This document shows, piece after piece, positions 19,269-27,586 of a stretch of DNA of 64,000 bases. Numbering within the stretch: the stretch's first letter is position 1; each line of letters begins with the position of its first letter. A model generated the notes under the pieces. That model saw only the letters and a list, made by a program, of their open reading frames with translations. It made no database searches and was not told where the DNA came from. The position numbers were made by a program, and so were the translations under genes. Location: contig NZ_CP004372.1 in NCBI RefSeq assembly GCF_000590925.1, positions 1,097,001 through 1,161,000 on the forward strand. Reading direction: 5' to 3'. Source of the DNA: Roseibacterium elongatum DSM 19469. Its GTDB lineage: Bacteria; Pseudomonadota; Alphaproteobacteria; Rhodobacterales; Rhodobacteraceae.

Positions 19269-19985
19269 ATGCCCAATGATACGCCGCTGCTTGCGGTCCT
19301 GATCGATGCCGACAACACCAGCCATAAACACGCCAAGGCGATCTTTGACGAGATTGCCGGGTTCGGCGAGGCCAGCGTCCGGCGCATTTACGGGGATTTC
19401 AGCTCGACCCACATGAAGGGCTGGTCGAACGTGCAGGCCGAGTTCGGGATCGTGCCGCACCACCAGCCCGCCAATACCGTGGGCAAGAACGCCAGCGACA
19501 TCGCGTTGGTGATCGATGCAATGGATCTGATGCATTCCGGGCGCTTCGACGGGTTTGTCCTGGTCAGTTCGGACAGCGACTTTACCCGCCTGGCCAGCCG
19601 TATCCGCGAACAGGGGCTCGACGTGTACGGGATCGGCCAGAAGAAGACGCCCGAGGCGTTTCGCAAGACCTGCAAGCGGTTCATCTTCGTGGAAAACATC
19701 ATCGGCTCGGACGAGGCCGGATCGCAGACTCAGGACAAGCCATCTGGCGACAAGCGCCCCATCGCCGAGGCGCGCGACCTGATCTATCGCGCGATGGAGG
19801 GGATCGGACAGGAGGATGACTGGTATTCCCTGGGCCAGTTGGGCCAGTACATGACCAGCGCCAATCCCGATTTCGACACCCGGACCTATGGAAAGCGCAA
19901 GTTGAGCGACCTTGTCCAGACGATCAGGACGCTCGAGGTCAAACGCGGTCAGGGCAACCAATTGCTGGTGCGCCGGATCGACTAA
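19269..19985 (+). CDS. NYN-domain RNase-like protein with C-terminal LOTUS/OST-HTH domain
   Basis: 238 residues. The N-terminal NYN (PIN-like) domain carries the acidic metal-binding residues in LIDADN near residue 10 and VSSDSDF near residue 100. The C-terminal third (from about residue 165) looks like an OST-HTH/LOTUS RNA-binding winged helix. LabA/DUF88-type proteins with this layout are suspected RNases or RNA-binding regulators; the target is unknown. The ATG at 19269 follows GTGAGGAGGCCAG. Its stop overlaps the end of the convergent DUF1330 pseudogene. Confidence 0.85.
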   Translation: MPNDTPLLAVLIDADNTSHKHAKAIFDEIAGFGEASVRRIYGDFSSTHMKGWSNVQAEFGIVPHHQPANTVGKNASDIALVIDAMDLMHSGRFDGFVLVSSDSDFTRLASRIREQGLDVYGIGQKKTPEAFRKTCKRFIFVENIIGSDEAGSQTQDKPSGDKRPIAEARDLIYRAMEGIGQEDDWYSLGQLGQYMTSANPDFDTRTYGKRKLSDLVQTIRTLEVKRGQGNQLLVRRID

Positions 19986-20410
19986 TCCGGCATTTCGCCA
20001 AAGGCACCACCGGGGGTGCCCGGCGCCATCCGGATCAGGCGCGAATCCGCGACCGCGGCCTGACGATGGCGCACGGCCTTGCGATAGTCTGGATCGCGCA
20101 GCATCGAGACAAAGGCGTCGACGCTGGGGTATTCCGCGCTAAAGGCGAGATCCCAAAGGTCTTCTTCTGGGCCGATCAGCACAAGTTCCGGCCGCCCGGC
20201 TCAGACCTGGCGACCGCCGAGGCGCCGAAAGATCGGCGCACTTTCGAGGGCATAGGCGCGGTAGGCATCGGCCCCGGAACACGCGGTGCCGTCGTCTTAC
20301 ATGGCCTTCGGGTGAAATTTCAGCAGGTTCAGCATGTGAACCGGCCCGTCGCGCCGCATTTCACGGAACGCGGCAAAGCTATCGCGCGTCGGGTCGATAT
20401 GGCCGTCCAC
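19982..20410 (-). pseudogene. DUF1330-family gene with two in-frame stop codons
   Basis: Read from the GTG at 20410, the frame gives a continuous DUF1330-like protein (DAYRAYALESAPIFRRLGG, then PELVLIGPEEDLWDLAFSAE) of about 142 codons. It is broken by TAA at 20299-20297 and TGA at 20203-20201. The TGA replaces a position where TGG would fit (RQV-stop-AGRPE). No frameshift is needed, so two substitutions explain the decay. It starts three bases after the TetR stop and was probably the last gene of that operon. Confidence 0.75.
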
Positions 20411-20412
20411 GC

Positions 20413-21030
20413 TCAGGCCCTCCGATACCGGGCCAGAAAGGTCTCGCAGGCCTCGTTCGTGATCCGCTCGATATCGGCGTCATGCACTTCGGTTTGAATG
20501 CCGAAAACCTTCTTCAACATCAGGTCCGTGCGGCAAAGCTGTGCCAGTTGGTCGGCCGCCAGGTTGCTGTCCTCGATATCCAGCATGGCCTGTGCGGCGG
20601 GGCTTTCCAGAAACTGCGCGATCTTTCGGTTCCAGCGATGTGGGCCGCTTTCGTAGAAGGCGTGGCCAAGTTCGGGAAAGCGCTGGGCCTCGGCCACGCA
20701 GACGCGAAAGATATCCTGCCCGACATCCGAAAGGACAAAGCTGACCAGTGTCCGGCAGATCAGGCGCAGCGCGTCGGGCACCGGCATATCCGATCCGGCA
20801 ATCACGAATTCGATTTCTGATTGCTGGTCGCACTCAGCTTGCAGCACGGCGATGAACAGGTGCTGCTTGTCGGGAAAGTAACTGTAGAGCGTCGCCTTGG
20901 ATACGCCGGCATCGCGGGCGATTTCATCGACGCTTGCGCCCTCGAACCCCTCGCGCATGAACACCGCGCGGGCGCCTTCGAGCACCTGATCGAATTTTCG
21001 GCCCTTCTTGACCTGCCCTTCGACGTCCAT
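20413..21030 (-). CDS. TetR/AcrR-family transcriptional regulator
   Basis: 205 residues from the ATG at 21030. The N-terminal helix-turn-helix is ASVDEIARDAGVSKATLYSY; the C-terminal ligand domain is of the AcrR type. An in-frame TTG at 21105 would add 25 residues and cannot be excluded. It lies downstream of a small secreted-protein gene on the same strand, and twin palindromic operators sit upstream of that gene, so autoregulation of the whole operon is likely. The ligand is unknown. Confidence 0.9.
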   Translation of the reverse strand: MDVEGQVKKGRKFDQVLEGARAVFMREGFEGASVDEIARDAGVSKATLYSYFPDKQHLFIAVLQAECDQQSEIEFVIAGSDMPVPDALRLICRTLVSFVLSDVGQDIFRVCVAEAQRFPELGHAFYESGPHRWNRKIAQFLESPAAQAMLDIEDSNLAADQLAQLCRTDLMLKKVFGIQTEVHDADIERITNEACETFLARYRRA

Positions 21031-21126
21031 TCCTGCGCGCTGCCCCCGCTCGGCCTTGTGCCGTTCCCCGGGCAAAGCGTAAACCAAGCGGTTCAGTTCA
21101 GGCAAGGCGGACGCAGTGATCGCGGC

Positions 21127-21411
21127 TCAGTCCTTGGGGGACGGTCGGGTCAACTCATCCAGTGGAACCGCGCCGCAGGTCACGGCCGACGATGCGGCTG
21201 ATCCGTCAACCTGCGTGCATGGGGGCATGGGTGCCGGCAGGTCATGATCCAGTTGGGTTGCCGTGGCCTGCGTCGGCGCGGTGTTGGTGTCGGGCTGAAA
21301 CAGGGGGCCGAAGAAATCGGGATCTGGCAGGATCGTTTGCGCCGGGGCCGAGACGGCGGCGAAACCGACAAGGATCGCAAATGCCAAAGTGGTGGGTTTG
21401 AACGGAAACAT
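21127..21411 (-). CDS. Small secreted hypothetical protein
   Basis: 94 residues with a signal peptide (hydrophobic core LAFAILVGFAAVSAPAQT). The mature part is Pro/Asp/Thr-rich with two cysteines and no recognised domain. GGAGAAGCCG precedes the ATG at 21411. It is the first gene of the operon under the twin TetR-type operators and is followed by the regulator gene itself. Confidence 0.65.
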   Translation of the reverse strand: MFPFKPTTLAFAILVGFAAVSAPAQTILPDPDFFGPLFQPDTNTAPTQATATQLDHDLPAPMPPCTQVDGSAASSAVTCGAVPLDELTRPSPKD

Positions 21412-21429
21412 CGGCTTCTCCTTTCAAAA

Positions 21430-21445
21430 TGAACCGAACGGTTCA
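21430..21445. promoter_or_regulatory. TetR-type operator 1
   Basis: TGAACCG-AA-CGGTTCA, a palindrome with seven-base arms, 19 bases upstream of the start of the small secreted-protein gene. The likely binder is the TetR-family regulator of the same operon. Confidence 0.75.
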
Positions 21446-21462
21446 GTACGCATCCGCAGAAA

Positions 21463-21478
21463 TAAACCGAACGGTTCA
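21463..21478. promoter_or_regulatory. TetR-type operator 2
   Basis: TAAACCG-AA-CGGTTCA, the same core AACCGAACGGTT with one arm mismatch. Its centre is 33 bases from that of operator 1 (about three helical turns), placing both dimers on one DNA face. It lies between the secreted-protein operon and the divergent AEC transporter gene, so it may control both. Confidence 0.72.
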
Positions 21479-21542
21479 GTTTGAAAACTGTCAGCCTGTC
21501 GCATCTCTGGACAGGGCGCGCGGCGTGGCGTAGCCCGGACGC

Positions 21543-22493
21543 ATGGTCGAGATCTTTCTCAAGACATTGCCGTTCTTTGCGCTGATCGCATTGGGGTTTC
21601 AGGCCTGTCGTACCGGGTTCTTCACGGCCGAGGCCGCCGCCTACCTGACCAAATTCGTGTTCTACTTTGCGTTGTCGGCCATGCTGTTCCGCTTTGCCGC
21701 GAACCTGTCGCTGGCCGAGATTTTCGACTGGTGGTTCGTGGCGGCGTATCTTTGGGGATGTTTCGTCGTTTACCTACTGGCCACGGCGGTCGCGATGCTG
21801 CACCGCAGGCCAGTGGCCGAGGCCGCGGTCGAGGCACAATGCGCGGTGATCGGCAATACGGGCTTTCTCGGGGTGCCCATGCTGGTTGTGCTGTTGGGCG
21901 AGGCGGCGGCGGGCCCTGTCCTGATGGTTCTGACGCTGGATCTGGTTGTCTTCTCCAGCCTGATCGTGATCCTCGTCACCGGAAGTCGCGAAGGCCGCGT
22001 GCGTCTGTCGACCCTGAAAACGGTTGGTCTGGGCCTGCTGAAAAACCCGATGATCGTGTCGATCGTCCTTGGCCTTGCCTGGTCGTCGACGGGATGGGAC
22101 GTGCCCGGCCCGATCAACGAGTTCCTTGCCATCCTGGGGGCAGCGGCCACACCGGGCGCCTTGTTCGCGATCGGGGCCTCCTTGGCGGGTAAATCGGCGG
22201 AACGCATGTCGGTGGCGGGGTGGCTGAGCTTTTGCAAGCTGGTGCTGCACCCGGCGGCGGTTGCCCTCGCGGCGCTGGTGCTGTTCCCGGTCGACATCTT
22301 CGACGCGGCCGTGATGATCGCGGCGGCGTCCCTGCCCGTTGCGGGCAATGTATATATCCTGGCGCAGCATTACGGTGTCGCGCCGCAGCGGGTTTCGACG
22401 GCGATCCTGGTGTCGACGGCCATTTCGATCCTGACCGTCTCGGTCATCATCGGCTGGGTGTCGCAAATGGCAGGCATCACCCTGGGCGGTTGA
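21543..22493 (+). CDS. AEC-family auxin-efflux-type permease
   Basis: 316-residue polytopic membrane protein with about ten hydrophobic segments. It fits the AEC (membrane transport protein) family: an N-terminal helix starting LKTLPFFALIALGFQACR, and the conserved ATPGALFAIGASL and LPVAGNVYILAQHYGV segments. The substrate is unknown; relatives move organic acids or auxin-like compounds. It is divergent from the TetR operon and could be regulated through the shared twin operators. Confidence 0.85.
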   Translation: MVEIFLKTLPFFALIALGFQACRTGFFTAEAAAYLTKFVFYFALSAMLFRFAANLSLAEIFDWWFVAAYLWGCFVVYLLATAVAMLHRRPVAEAAVEAQCAVIGNTGFLGVPMLVVLLGEAAAGPVLMVLTLDLVVFSSLIVILVTGSREGRVRLSTLKTVGLGLLKNPMIVSIVLGLAWSSTGWDVPGPINEFLAILGAAATPGALFAIGASLAGKSAERMSVAGWLSFCKLVLHPAAVALAALVLFPVDIFDAAVMIAAASLPVAGNVYILAQHYGVAPQRVSTAILVSTAISILTVSVIIGWVSQMAGITLGG

Positions 22494-22552
22494 GCCGGGG
22501 CGCGGCGCGCGCTAGGCCTTGGCGCAGGCAACCCATGGAAGGAATGCGCCTG

Positions 22553-23392
22553 ATGGAAACGGTTTCGGAAAATCGCTGTTTCGGTGGCACGCAAGGGGTC
22601 TATCGCCGGCCGTCGGACGCCACGGGCACCGACATGACCTTTGGCCTTTTTCTGCCGGCCGAGGCGCAGGACGGCCCGGTGCCGGTGTTGTGGTTCCTGT
22701 CCGGCCTGACCTGCACCCATGAAAACGCCATGACCAAGGCCGGCGCGCAGATGTGGGCGGCGGAACAGGGCATCGCGTTGGTCTTTCCCGACACCTCGCC
22801 ACGGGGTGCGGGGGTGCCCGATGATGACGCCTACGACCTCGGGCAAGGCGCGGGGTTCTACGTCAACGCCACGCAAGACCCCTGGGCCGAGCATTTCCAG
22901 ATGTGGGACTACATCACCGAGGAATTGCCCCGTGTCCTGTTCGAGCGTTTCGCGCTGGACGAGGCGCGGCAGGGCATCACCGGGCATTCCATGGGCGGGC
23001 ATGGCGCACTGACCATCGCGATGAGCTTTCCGGACCGATTTGCCAGCGTCTCGGCCTTTGCCCCGATCTGCAATCCGATGGAGAGCGATTGGGGCCGCAA
23101 GCAGTTCACCGCCTACCTTGGAGAGAACACGGCCTTGTGGGAGGCCCATGACGCCACTGTGCTGATGCGCCAGCGGGGCTTTCCCGGCCCGGTTCTGATC
23201 GATACCGGCACGGCGGACCAGTTCGGCGACCTGCTCGGGACCGAGGCATTGGCCGAGGCCATGGCCACACGCAGGCAACACGCGACGTTGCGGCTGCAAC
23301 CGGGGTACGATCACAGCTACTATTTCATCTCGACCTTCATCGAAGACCATGTCGCGTTTCATGCCGAGGCGCTTTATGGGGTCACGCAATGA
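22553..23392 (+). CDS. fghA: S-formylglutathione hydrolase
   Basis: 279-residue esterase-D-type alpha/beta-hydrolase that releases formate and glutathione from S-formylglutathione. The nucleophile motif is GHSMGGHGALT, the oxyanion region LSGLTCTHEN, and the histidine is in GYDHSYYF. The ATG at 22553 (METVSENRCFGG) has GGAAGGAA upstream; in-frame ATGs at 22535 and 22544 are alternatives. It completes the route begun by frmA at 17077. ATGA overlap with the following HAD gene. Confidence 0.94.
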   Translation: METVSENRCFGGTQGVYRRPSDATGTDMTFGLFLPAEAQDGPVPVLWFLSGLTCTHENAMTKAGAQMWAAEQGIALVFPDTSPRGAGVPDDDAYDLGQGAGFYVNATQDPWAEHFQMWDYITEELPRVLFERFALDEARQGITGHSMGGHGALTIAMSFPDRFASVSAFAPICNPMESDWGRKQFTAYLGENTALWEAHDATVLMRQRGFPGPVLIDTGTADQFGDLLGTEALAEAMATRRQHATLRLQPGYDHSYYFISTFIEDHVAFHAEALYGVTQ

Positions 23393-24012
23393 CCCCCGAC
23401 GCGGTGATCTTCGATATCGGGAACGTCCTGATCGAATGGGCACCAGAACGCTATTACGACCGTGTTTATGGCGTCGACCGACGAAAGGCCCTGTTCGCCG
23501 AGGTCGATCTGGACGGAATGAACACAAGTGTCGATCTGGGCGCGCCGTTTCGCGACCTGGTCTATGAAACGGCCGAGGCGCATCCGACCTGGCGGGCCGA
23601 GATCCGCGACTGGCACGACAACTGGATCGAGCTTGCCAAGCCTGCGATCGAGCACTCGGTCACGCTGATGCGCCGCCTGCGCAGCAAGGGCGTTGCGGTG
23701 CATTGCCTGACGAATTTCGGGGTCGAAAGCTATGCCTATGCCCAGACACAGTACGATTTTCTCAACGAGTTCGACGTCGAGTTCGTCTCAGGCCGGCTAA
23801 AAGTGATCAAACCCGACCCGCGGATCTATGAAATCGTTGAGGAGGACCTGGGCGTCGCACCCGACGCGATCCTGTTTACCGATGACCGAGAGGACAACGT
23901 CGCCACCGCCCGGGCGCGCGGCTGGCAGGCACATCATTTCGATGGCCCATCGGGCTGGGCCGCGCGGCTGGTCGCTGCGGGACTGTTGACCGAGGAGGAG
24001 GCAAAGCCATGA
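23389..24012 (+). CDS. HAD-family hydrolase (subfamily IA)
   Basis: 207 residues. Motif I FDIGNVLIEW holds the nucleophile Asp, motif II is CLTNFG, the motif III lysine lies in LKVIKPDPRIY, and motif IV is FTDDREDN. Such enzymes are phosphatases or dehalogenases; the substrate is not predictable. It overlaps fghA and the next gene by four bases each (ATGA), making a fghA-HAD-OCD operon. Confidence 0.9.
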   Translation: MTPDAVIFDIGNVLIEWAPERYYDRVYGVDRRKALFAEVDLDGMNTSVDLGAPFRDLVYETAEAHPTWRAEIRDWHDNWIELAKPAIEHSVTLMRRLRSKGVAVHCLTNFGVESYAYAQTQYDFLNEFDVEFVSGRLKVIKPDPRIYEIVEEDLGVAPDAILFTDDREDNVATARARGWQAHHFDGPSGWAARLVAAGLLTEEEAKP

Positions 24013-24926
24013 GCATTGCGATGATCGGACCCGAGGCCGAAGAGAAACTCGACTGGATCGCCCTGACCAAGGCGATAGAGGCCGGGCATGTGCGACCCAG
24101 GGCCGAAATCGGCGATACGTTTCTTTACCGTGGCAATGACACGATGCTCAGCCGCGCGGCCTGGATCGACGGGTTGGGCAGTCTCGTCAAAACGGCGACG
24201 ATCTTTCCCGGCAACCCGGCGCGCGGCAAACCGATGGTGAACGGGGGCGTGGCCCTTTACGATGACGAAACTGGTCAGCTGTCGGCCATCGTGGATTTTC
24301 ACCTTGTGACCAAGTGGAAGACGGCGGGCGACAGCCTGCTGGCGGCGCGCAAGCTGGCGCGGCCGGATAGCGAAACGATCCTGATCGTCGGTGCGGGCAC
24401 GGTGGGCCGATCCCTGCGCGAAGCCTATGGCGCCCTGTTTCCAAAAGCCTCGTTCATTGTCTGGAACCGTTCGCCCGAACCCGCGGCGCAACTGGCCGAC
24501 CACTATGGGCATACCACCCCGATGACGGACCTCGCCGCTGCCGTGGCCGAAGCGGATATCATCACCTGCGCCACCATGGCCGACCGCCCCCTGATCGCAG
24601 GCGATTGGTTGAAACCGGGTCAGCATCTGGACCTGATCGGGGCTTATCGCCCGGACATGCGCGAGGCCGACGACAGGGCGCTGACGCGGTCGCGCATCTT
24701 TCTCGATAGTCGCGACACCGTTCTGGGTCATATCGGCGAGTTGAAGATCCCGTTGGAGGCCGGCGTGATCGCGGAATCGGACGTGGTGGCCGATTACTAC
24801 GATTTTCCGGGCGGGGCCTTTGCACGGCGGTCCGCCGAAGACATCACCTTGTTCAAGAATGGCGGTGGCGCGCATCTGGACCTGATGGTGGCCCGTTACA
24901 TCCTCGACGTGGTGCAGACCACCTGA
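24009..24926 (+). CDS. Ornithine cyclodeaminase / mu-crystallin family protein
   Basis: 305 residues with an NAD(P)-binding Rossmann motif VGAGTVGRS in the middle and the family's N-terminal substrate region (KTATIFPGNPARGKP, then VDFHLVTKWKTAGDS). Members include ornithine cyclodeaminase, alanine dehydrogenase and ketimine reductase, so the exact reaction is open. It is the last gene of the fghA operon; a repetitive intergenic element follows. Confidence 0.87.
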   Translation: MSIAMIGPEAEEKLDWIALTKAIEAGHVRPRAEIGDTFLYRGNDTMLSRAAWIDGLGSLVKTATIFPGNPARGKPMVNGGVALYDDETGQLSAIVDFHLVTKWKTAGDSLLAARKLARPDSETILIVGAGTVGRSLREAYGALFPKASFIVWNRSPEPAAQLADHYGHTTPMTDLAAAVAEADIITCATMADRPLIAGDWLKPGQHLDLIGAYRPDMREADDRALTRSRIFLDSRDTVLGHIGELKIPLEAGVIAESDVVADYYDFPGGAFARRSAEDITLFKNGGGAHLDLMVARYILDVVQTT

Positions 24927-24935
24927 GGGGTTTCA

Positions 24936-24995
24936 CCTGCTTGCGCAGGCGACCCGTGCGAGGGGGTTTTACCCCCTCGCGCTCCCCCAGCATAT
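24936..24995. repeat. REP-like intergenic palindrome element
   Basis: Two hairpins in tandem, CCTGC-TTGC-GCAGG (24936-24949) and GCGAGGGGGT-TTT-ACCCCCTCGC (24958-24980), followed by GCTCCCCCAGCATATTGGAA. The palindrome plus a trailing CCCC..TATT.GAA tail resembles the dispersed intergenic elements I associate with Rhodobacteraceae. It lies between two convergent gene ends, where it may also end transcription. Confidence 0.5.
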
Positions 24996-25015
24996 TGGAA
25001 GGATAAAGATGCAGA

Positions 25016-26266
25016 TCAGGCGGCGACGGTGGCGGCCGCTCGCTCCTTGAGCGGGGTTTCCCTGATCGGCAGGTGGACGATGGCACTGAGCGCGCCGACG
25101 GCGACGCCGACCCACCAGACGGCCGTGTAGTCGCCATAAAGATCGTACATCCAACCGCCCAGCCATACGCCGAGAAACCCGCCAAGCTGATGGCTGAAGA
25201 AAACGATCCCGTAAAGCGTACCCATGTAGCGCAGCCCGTAGATATAGGCGACAAGGCCCGAGGTCAGCGGCACGGTGGCCAGCCACAAGGCCCCCATGAC
25301 GATGGAAAACACGATGACGGTGGCCGGCGTGATCGGCAGGAGAATGAAGATGCCCGCCGCGAACGTCCGCCCCACATAGATCAGCGTCAGGAGGTATTTG
25401 CGTGGAAAGCGGTTGCCCAGCCAGCCCGCGGTGATCGTGCCGACGATGTTTGCCAGACCGATCAAGGCAATCGCCAGCGCGCCGAGGCCCGATGTGGTGG
25501 TCACGCCCATCCCCGCCAGGATGCCGGTCGGATCGATTGGTCCGCATAGTTCGGTCACGAAGGCAGGAAAATGGGCGGTGATGAACGCGAGTTGATAACC
25601 GCAGGAAAAGAAGCCGACGAAGATCAACGTGAAGGACGGGTCCCGAAATGCCTTGCCCAGGATGTCGCCCATGCTCTCCTCGAGGTCGGCTTTCGAGGCG
25701 GTCTGGGGCGCGCGCAAGAGCGGCAGCGCCAGCAGGGACGCCAGGACCATGCCGGCAAAGATCAGAAAGACGGTCTGCCAGGGAAACAGGGTCAGCAGCC
25801 CTTCGGCCAGCGGCGCACCAACGATCTGGCCTGCGGACCCGGCGGCCGTGGCAATGCCAAGGGCGACCGAGCGATGTTCATCCGAGGCGGCGCGGCCCAC
25901 GACGGCGAGGATCACGCCAAAGCCGGTGCCGGCGATGCCAAAGCCGACGAGGATTTCGAGCAATTGATGTTGCCCGGGCGTGACGGCCATGGACGAAAGC
26001 ACAAGGCCCAGGGCATAGGTCAGCGCGCCGAGGATGATCGCGCGGCGATCACCGAAGCGTTCCGCGATCGCGCCGAAGATCGGTTGCCCGATGCCCCAGG
26101 CCAGGTTCTGGATTGCGATGGCGAGGCTGAATTCGGCCCTGAGCCAACCGAACTCGTCGGCGATGGGAATCTGGAAAACGCCGAAACTGGCCCGGATGGC
26201 AAAGCTGACCAGAATGATGATCGAGCCGCCGATCAGCACGGGTGTGACAAGCCGGGATTGGGTCAT
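25016..26266 (-). CDS. MFS transporter
   Basis: 416 residues, 12 predicted membrane helices, with an MFS-type loop FGAIAERFGDRRA after the second helix and a central hydrophilic loop near residues 190-215. It resembles the oxalate/formate antiporter-like and monocarboxylate-type branch (NIVGTITAGWLGNRFPRKYL), but the substrate is not certain. It is transcribed away from zapE; a 10-base-pair inverted repeat lies between the two starts. Confidence 0.88.
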   Translation of the reverse strand: MTQSRLVTPVLIGGSIIILVSFAIRASFGVFQIPIADEFGWLRAEFSLAIAIQNLAWGIGQPIFGAIAERFGDRRAIILGALTYALGLVLSSMAVTPGQHQLLEILVGFGIAGTGFGVILAVVGRAASDEHRSVALGIATAAGSAGQIVGAPLAEGLLTLFPWQTVFLIFAGMVLASLLALPLLRAPQTASKADLEESMGDILGKAFRDPSFTLIFVGFFSCGYQLAFITAHFPAFVTELCGPIDPTGILAGMGVTTTSGLGALAIALIGLANIVGTITAGWLGNRFPRKYLLTLIYVGRTFAAGIFILLPITPATVIVFSIVMGALWLATVPLTSGLVAYIYGLRYMGTLYGIVFFSHQLGGFLGVWLGGWMYDLYGDYTAVWWVGVAVGALSAIVHLPIRETPLKERAAATVAA

Positions 26267-26337
26267 TGTTGCTGTCCTTGTTCGCGGTGCGCAGGATTGC
26301 GGCTGCCGGCACTCGGGTCAATGCGCAAACGGTGTTG

Positions 26338-26364
26338 GCCGCCATCAGTATCCGTGATGGCGGC
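26338..26364. repeat. Perfect inverted repeat in the MFS-zapE intergenic region
   Basis: GCCGCCATCA, seven-base spacer GTATCCG, TGATGGCGGC. It lies 72 bases upstream of the MFS start and 39 bases upstream of zapE. It could be an operator for either gene or a leader hairpin for zapE; no regulator gene is adjacent. Confidence 0.45.
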
Positions 26365-26402
26365 GCTGGCGCCCGAGGCGTCGGCGCGCTAGGAACCGGG
26401 AC

Positions 26403-27491
26403 ATGGGACAACACCTGCAAGCGATCTACGACACCCGCGTGGCCGAGGGTTTGCTGCGCCCCGATCCGGCGCAGCGCGCGGCCCTGCTGCACCTGGAGTC
26501 CCTGCGCGGGCGGCTTGAGGCGCCGCAACGCAAGGGGTTGTTGTCGCGGTTCAAGCGGTCCGAGCCTGTGGGCAAGCAGGGGCTTTACCTCTGGGGCGGG
26601 GTCGGGCGCGGCAAGTCGATGTTGATGGATCTGTTCCACACCCATGTCGGCATAAAGGAGCGTCGGCGCGTTCATTTCCATGCCTTCATGCAAGAGGTGC
26701 AGGCGGCGCTGCACGAGGCGCGCAAGACCGATGTGGACGACGCGATCAAGCCGGTGGCCGCGGCAATCGCCAGGAACACGCGGCTGTTGTGCTTTGACGA
26801 AATGCAGATCACCGACATCGCCGATGCCATGATCGTTGGGCGCCTGTTTCAACAGCTGTTCGAAGCGGGTGTCATGGTTGTGACGACCTCGAACAGGCAT
26901 CCGAGCGACCTTTACAAGGATGGATTGAACCGGCAGCTGTTCCTCCCGTTCATCGATCTTTTGCAAGATCGGCTCGAGGTCGAGCAGTTGGAGGCGATGG
27001 CCGATTACCGCCAGGATCGTCTTGCCGGAGAGCCGGTCTATTTCTGCCCGCTCGGGGCCGAGGCGACGAAAACCATAGATGCGATCTGGCGCGACCTGAC
27101 CGGTGGCCACGAGGAAGAGCTGTGTCTCAAGGTCAAGGCGCGCGAGGTGCGTTTGCCGCGGTTCTGGGCAGGGATGGCGCGGGCGTCGTTCTGGGACCTG
27201 TGCGGCCAGCCCTTGGGGCCCGGCGATTATCTGGCGCTGGTGGGCGCCGTCGAGTTGTTGGTGCTCGAGGGTATCCCGCGACTGGACGCCAGCAAGTTCA
27301 ACGAGGCCAAACGCTTCGTCACCTTGGTCGATGCGCTGTACGAGGGCCAGGTGCGTCTGATTGCGACCGCCGAGGACGAGCCGGAACGTCTCTATCTCGA
27401 AGGCGCCGGCAGTTTCGAATTCGAACGCACCGCCAGCCGCCTGCGCGAGATGCAGGGGGCCGATTGGGGCGCCAATCGTGAAACGCTCTGA
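26403..27491 (+). CDS. zapE: Cell division ATPase ZapE / AFG1-like
   Basis: 362 residues. Walker A GGVGRGKSM near residue 67 and Walker B LLCFDEMQITD near residue 130, followed by the sensor TTSNRHP, match the ZapE/AFG1 family. ZapE acts at the Z-ring during constriction in proteobacteria; the mitochondrial homologue is linked to protein quality control. The ribosome site before the ATG is weak. It stands alone between the MFS gene and the hupE pair. Confidence 0.93.
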   Translation: MGQHLQAIYDTRVAEGLLRPDPAQRAALLHLESLRGRLEAPQRKGLLSRFKRSEPVGKQGLYLWGGVGRGKSMLMDLFHTHVGIKERRRVHFHAFMQEVQAALHEARKTDVDDAIKPVAAAIARNTRLLCFDEMQITDIADAMIVGRLFQQLFEAGVMVVTTSNRHPSDLYKDGLNRQLFLPFIDLLQDRLEVEQLEAMADYRQDRLAGEPVYFCPLGAEATKTIDAIWRDLTGGHEEELCLKVKAREVRLPRFWAGMARASFWDLCGQPLGPGDYLALVGAVELLVLEGIPRLDASKFNEAKRFVTLVDALYEGQVRLIATAEDEPERLYLEGAGSFEFERTASRLREMQGADWGANRETL

Positions 27492-27586
27492 AATCCCTGC
27501 CGTTGCGCCCGCTTTCTTGCGCAGGCGCGGTTGACCGGACTTGACCGCTTGTTACCCTCTCGACAGCTGAGTTGAGGAGGCTCCCC

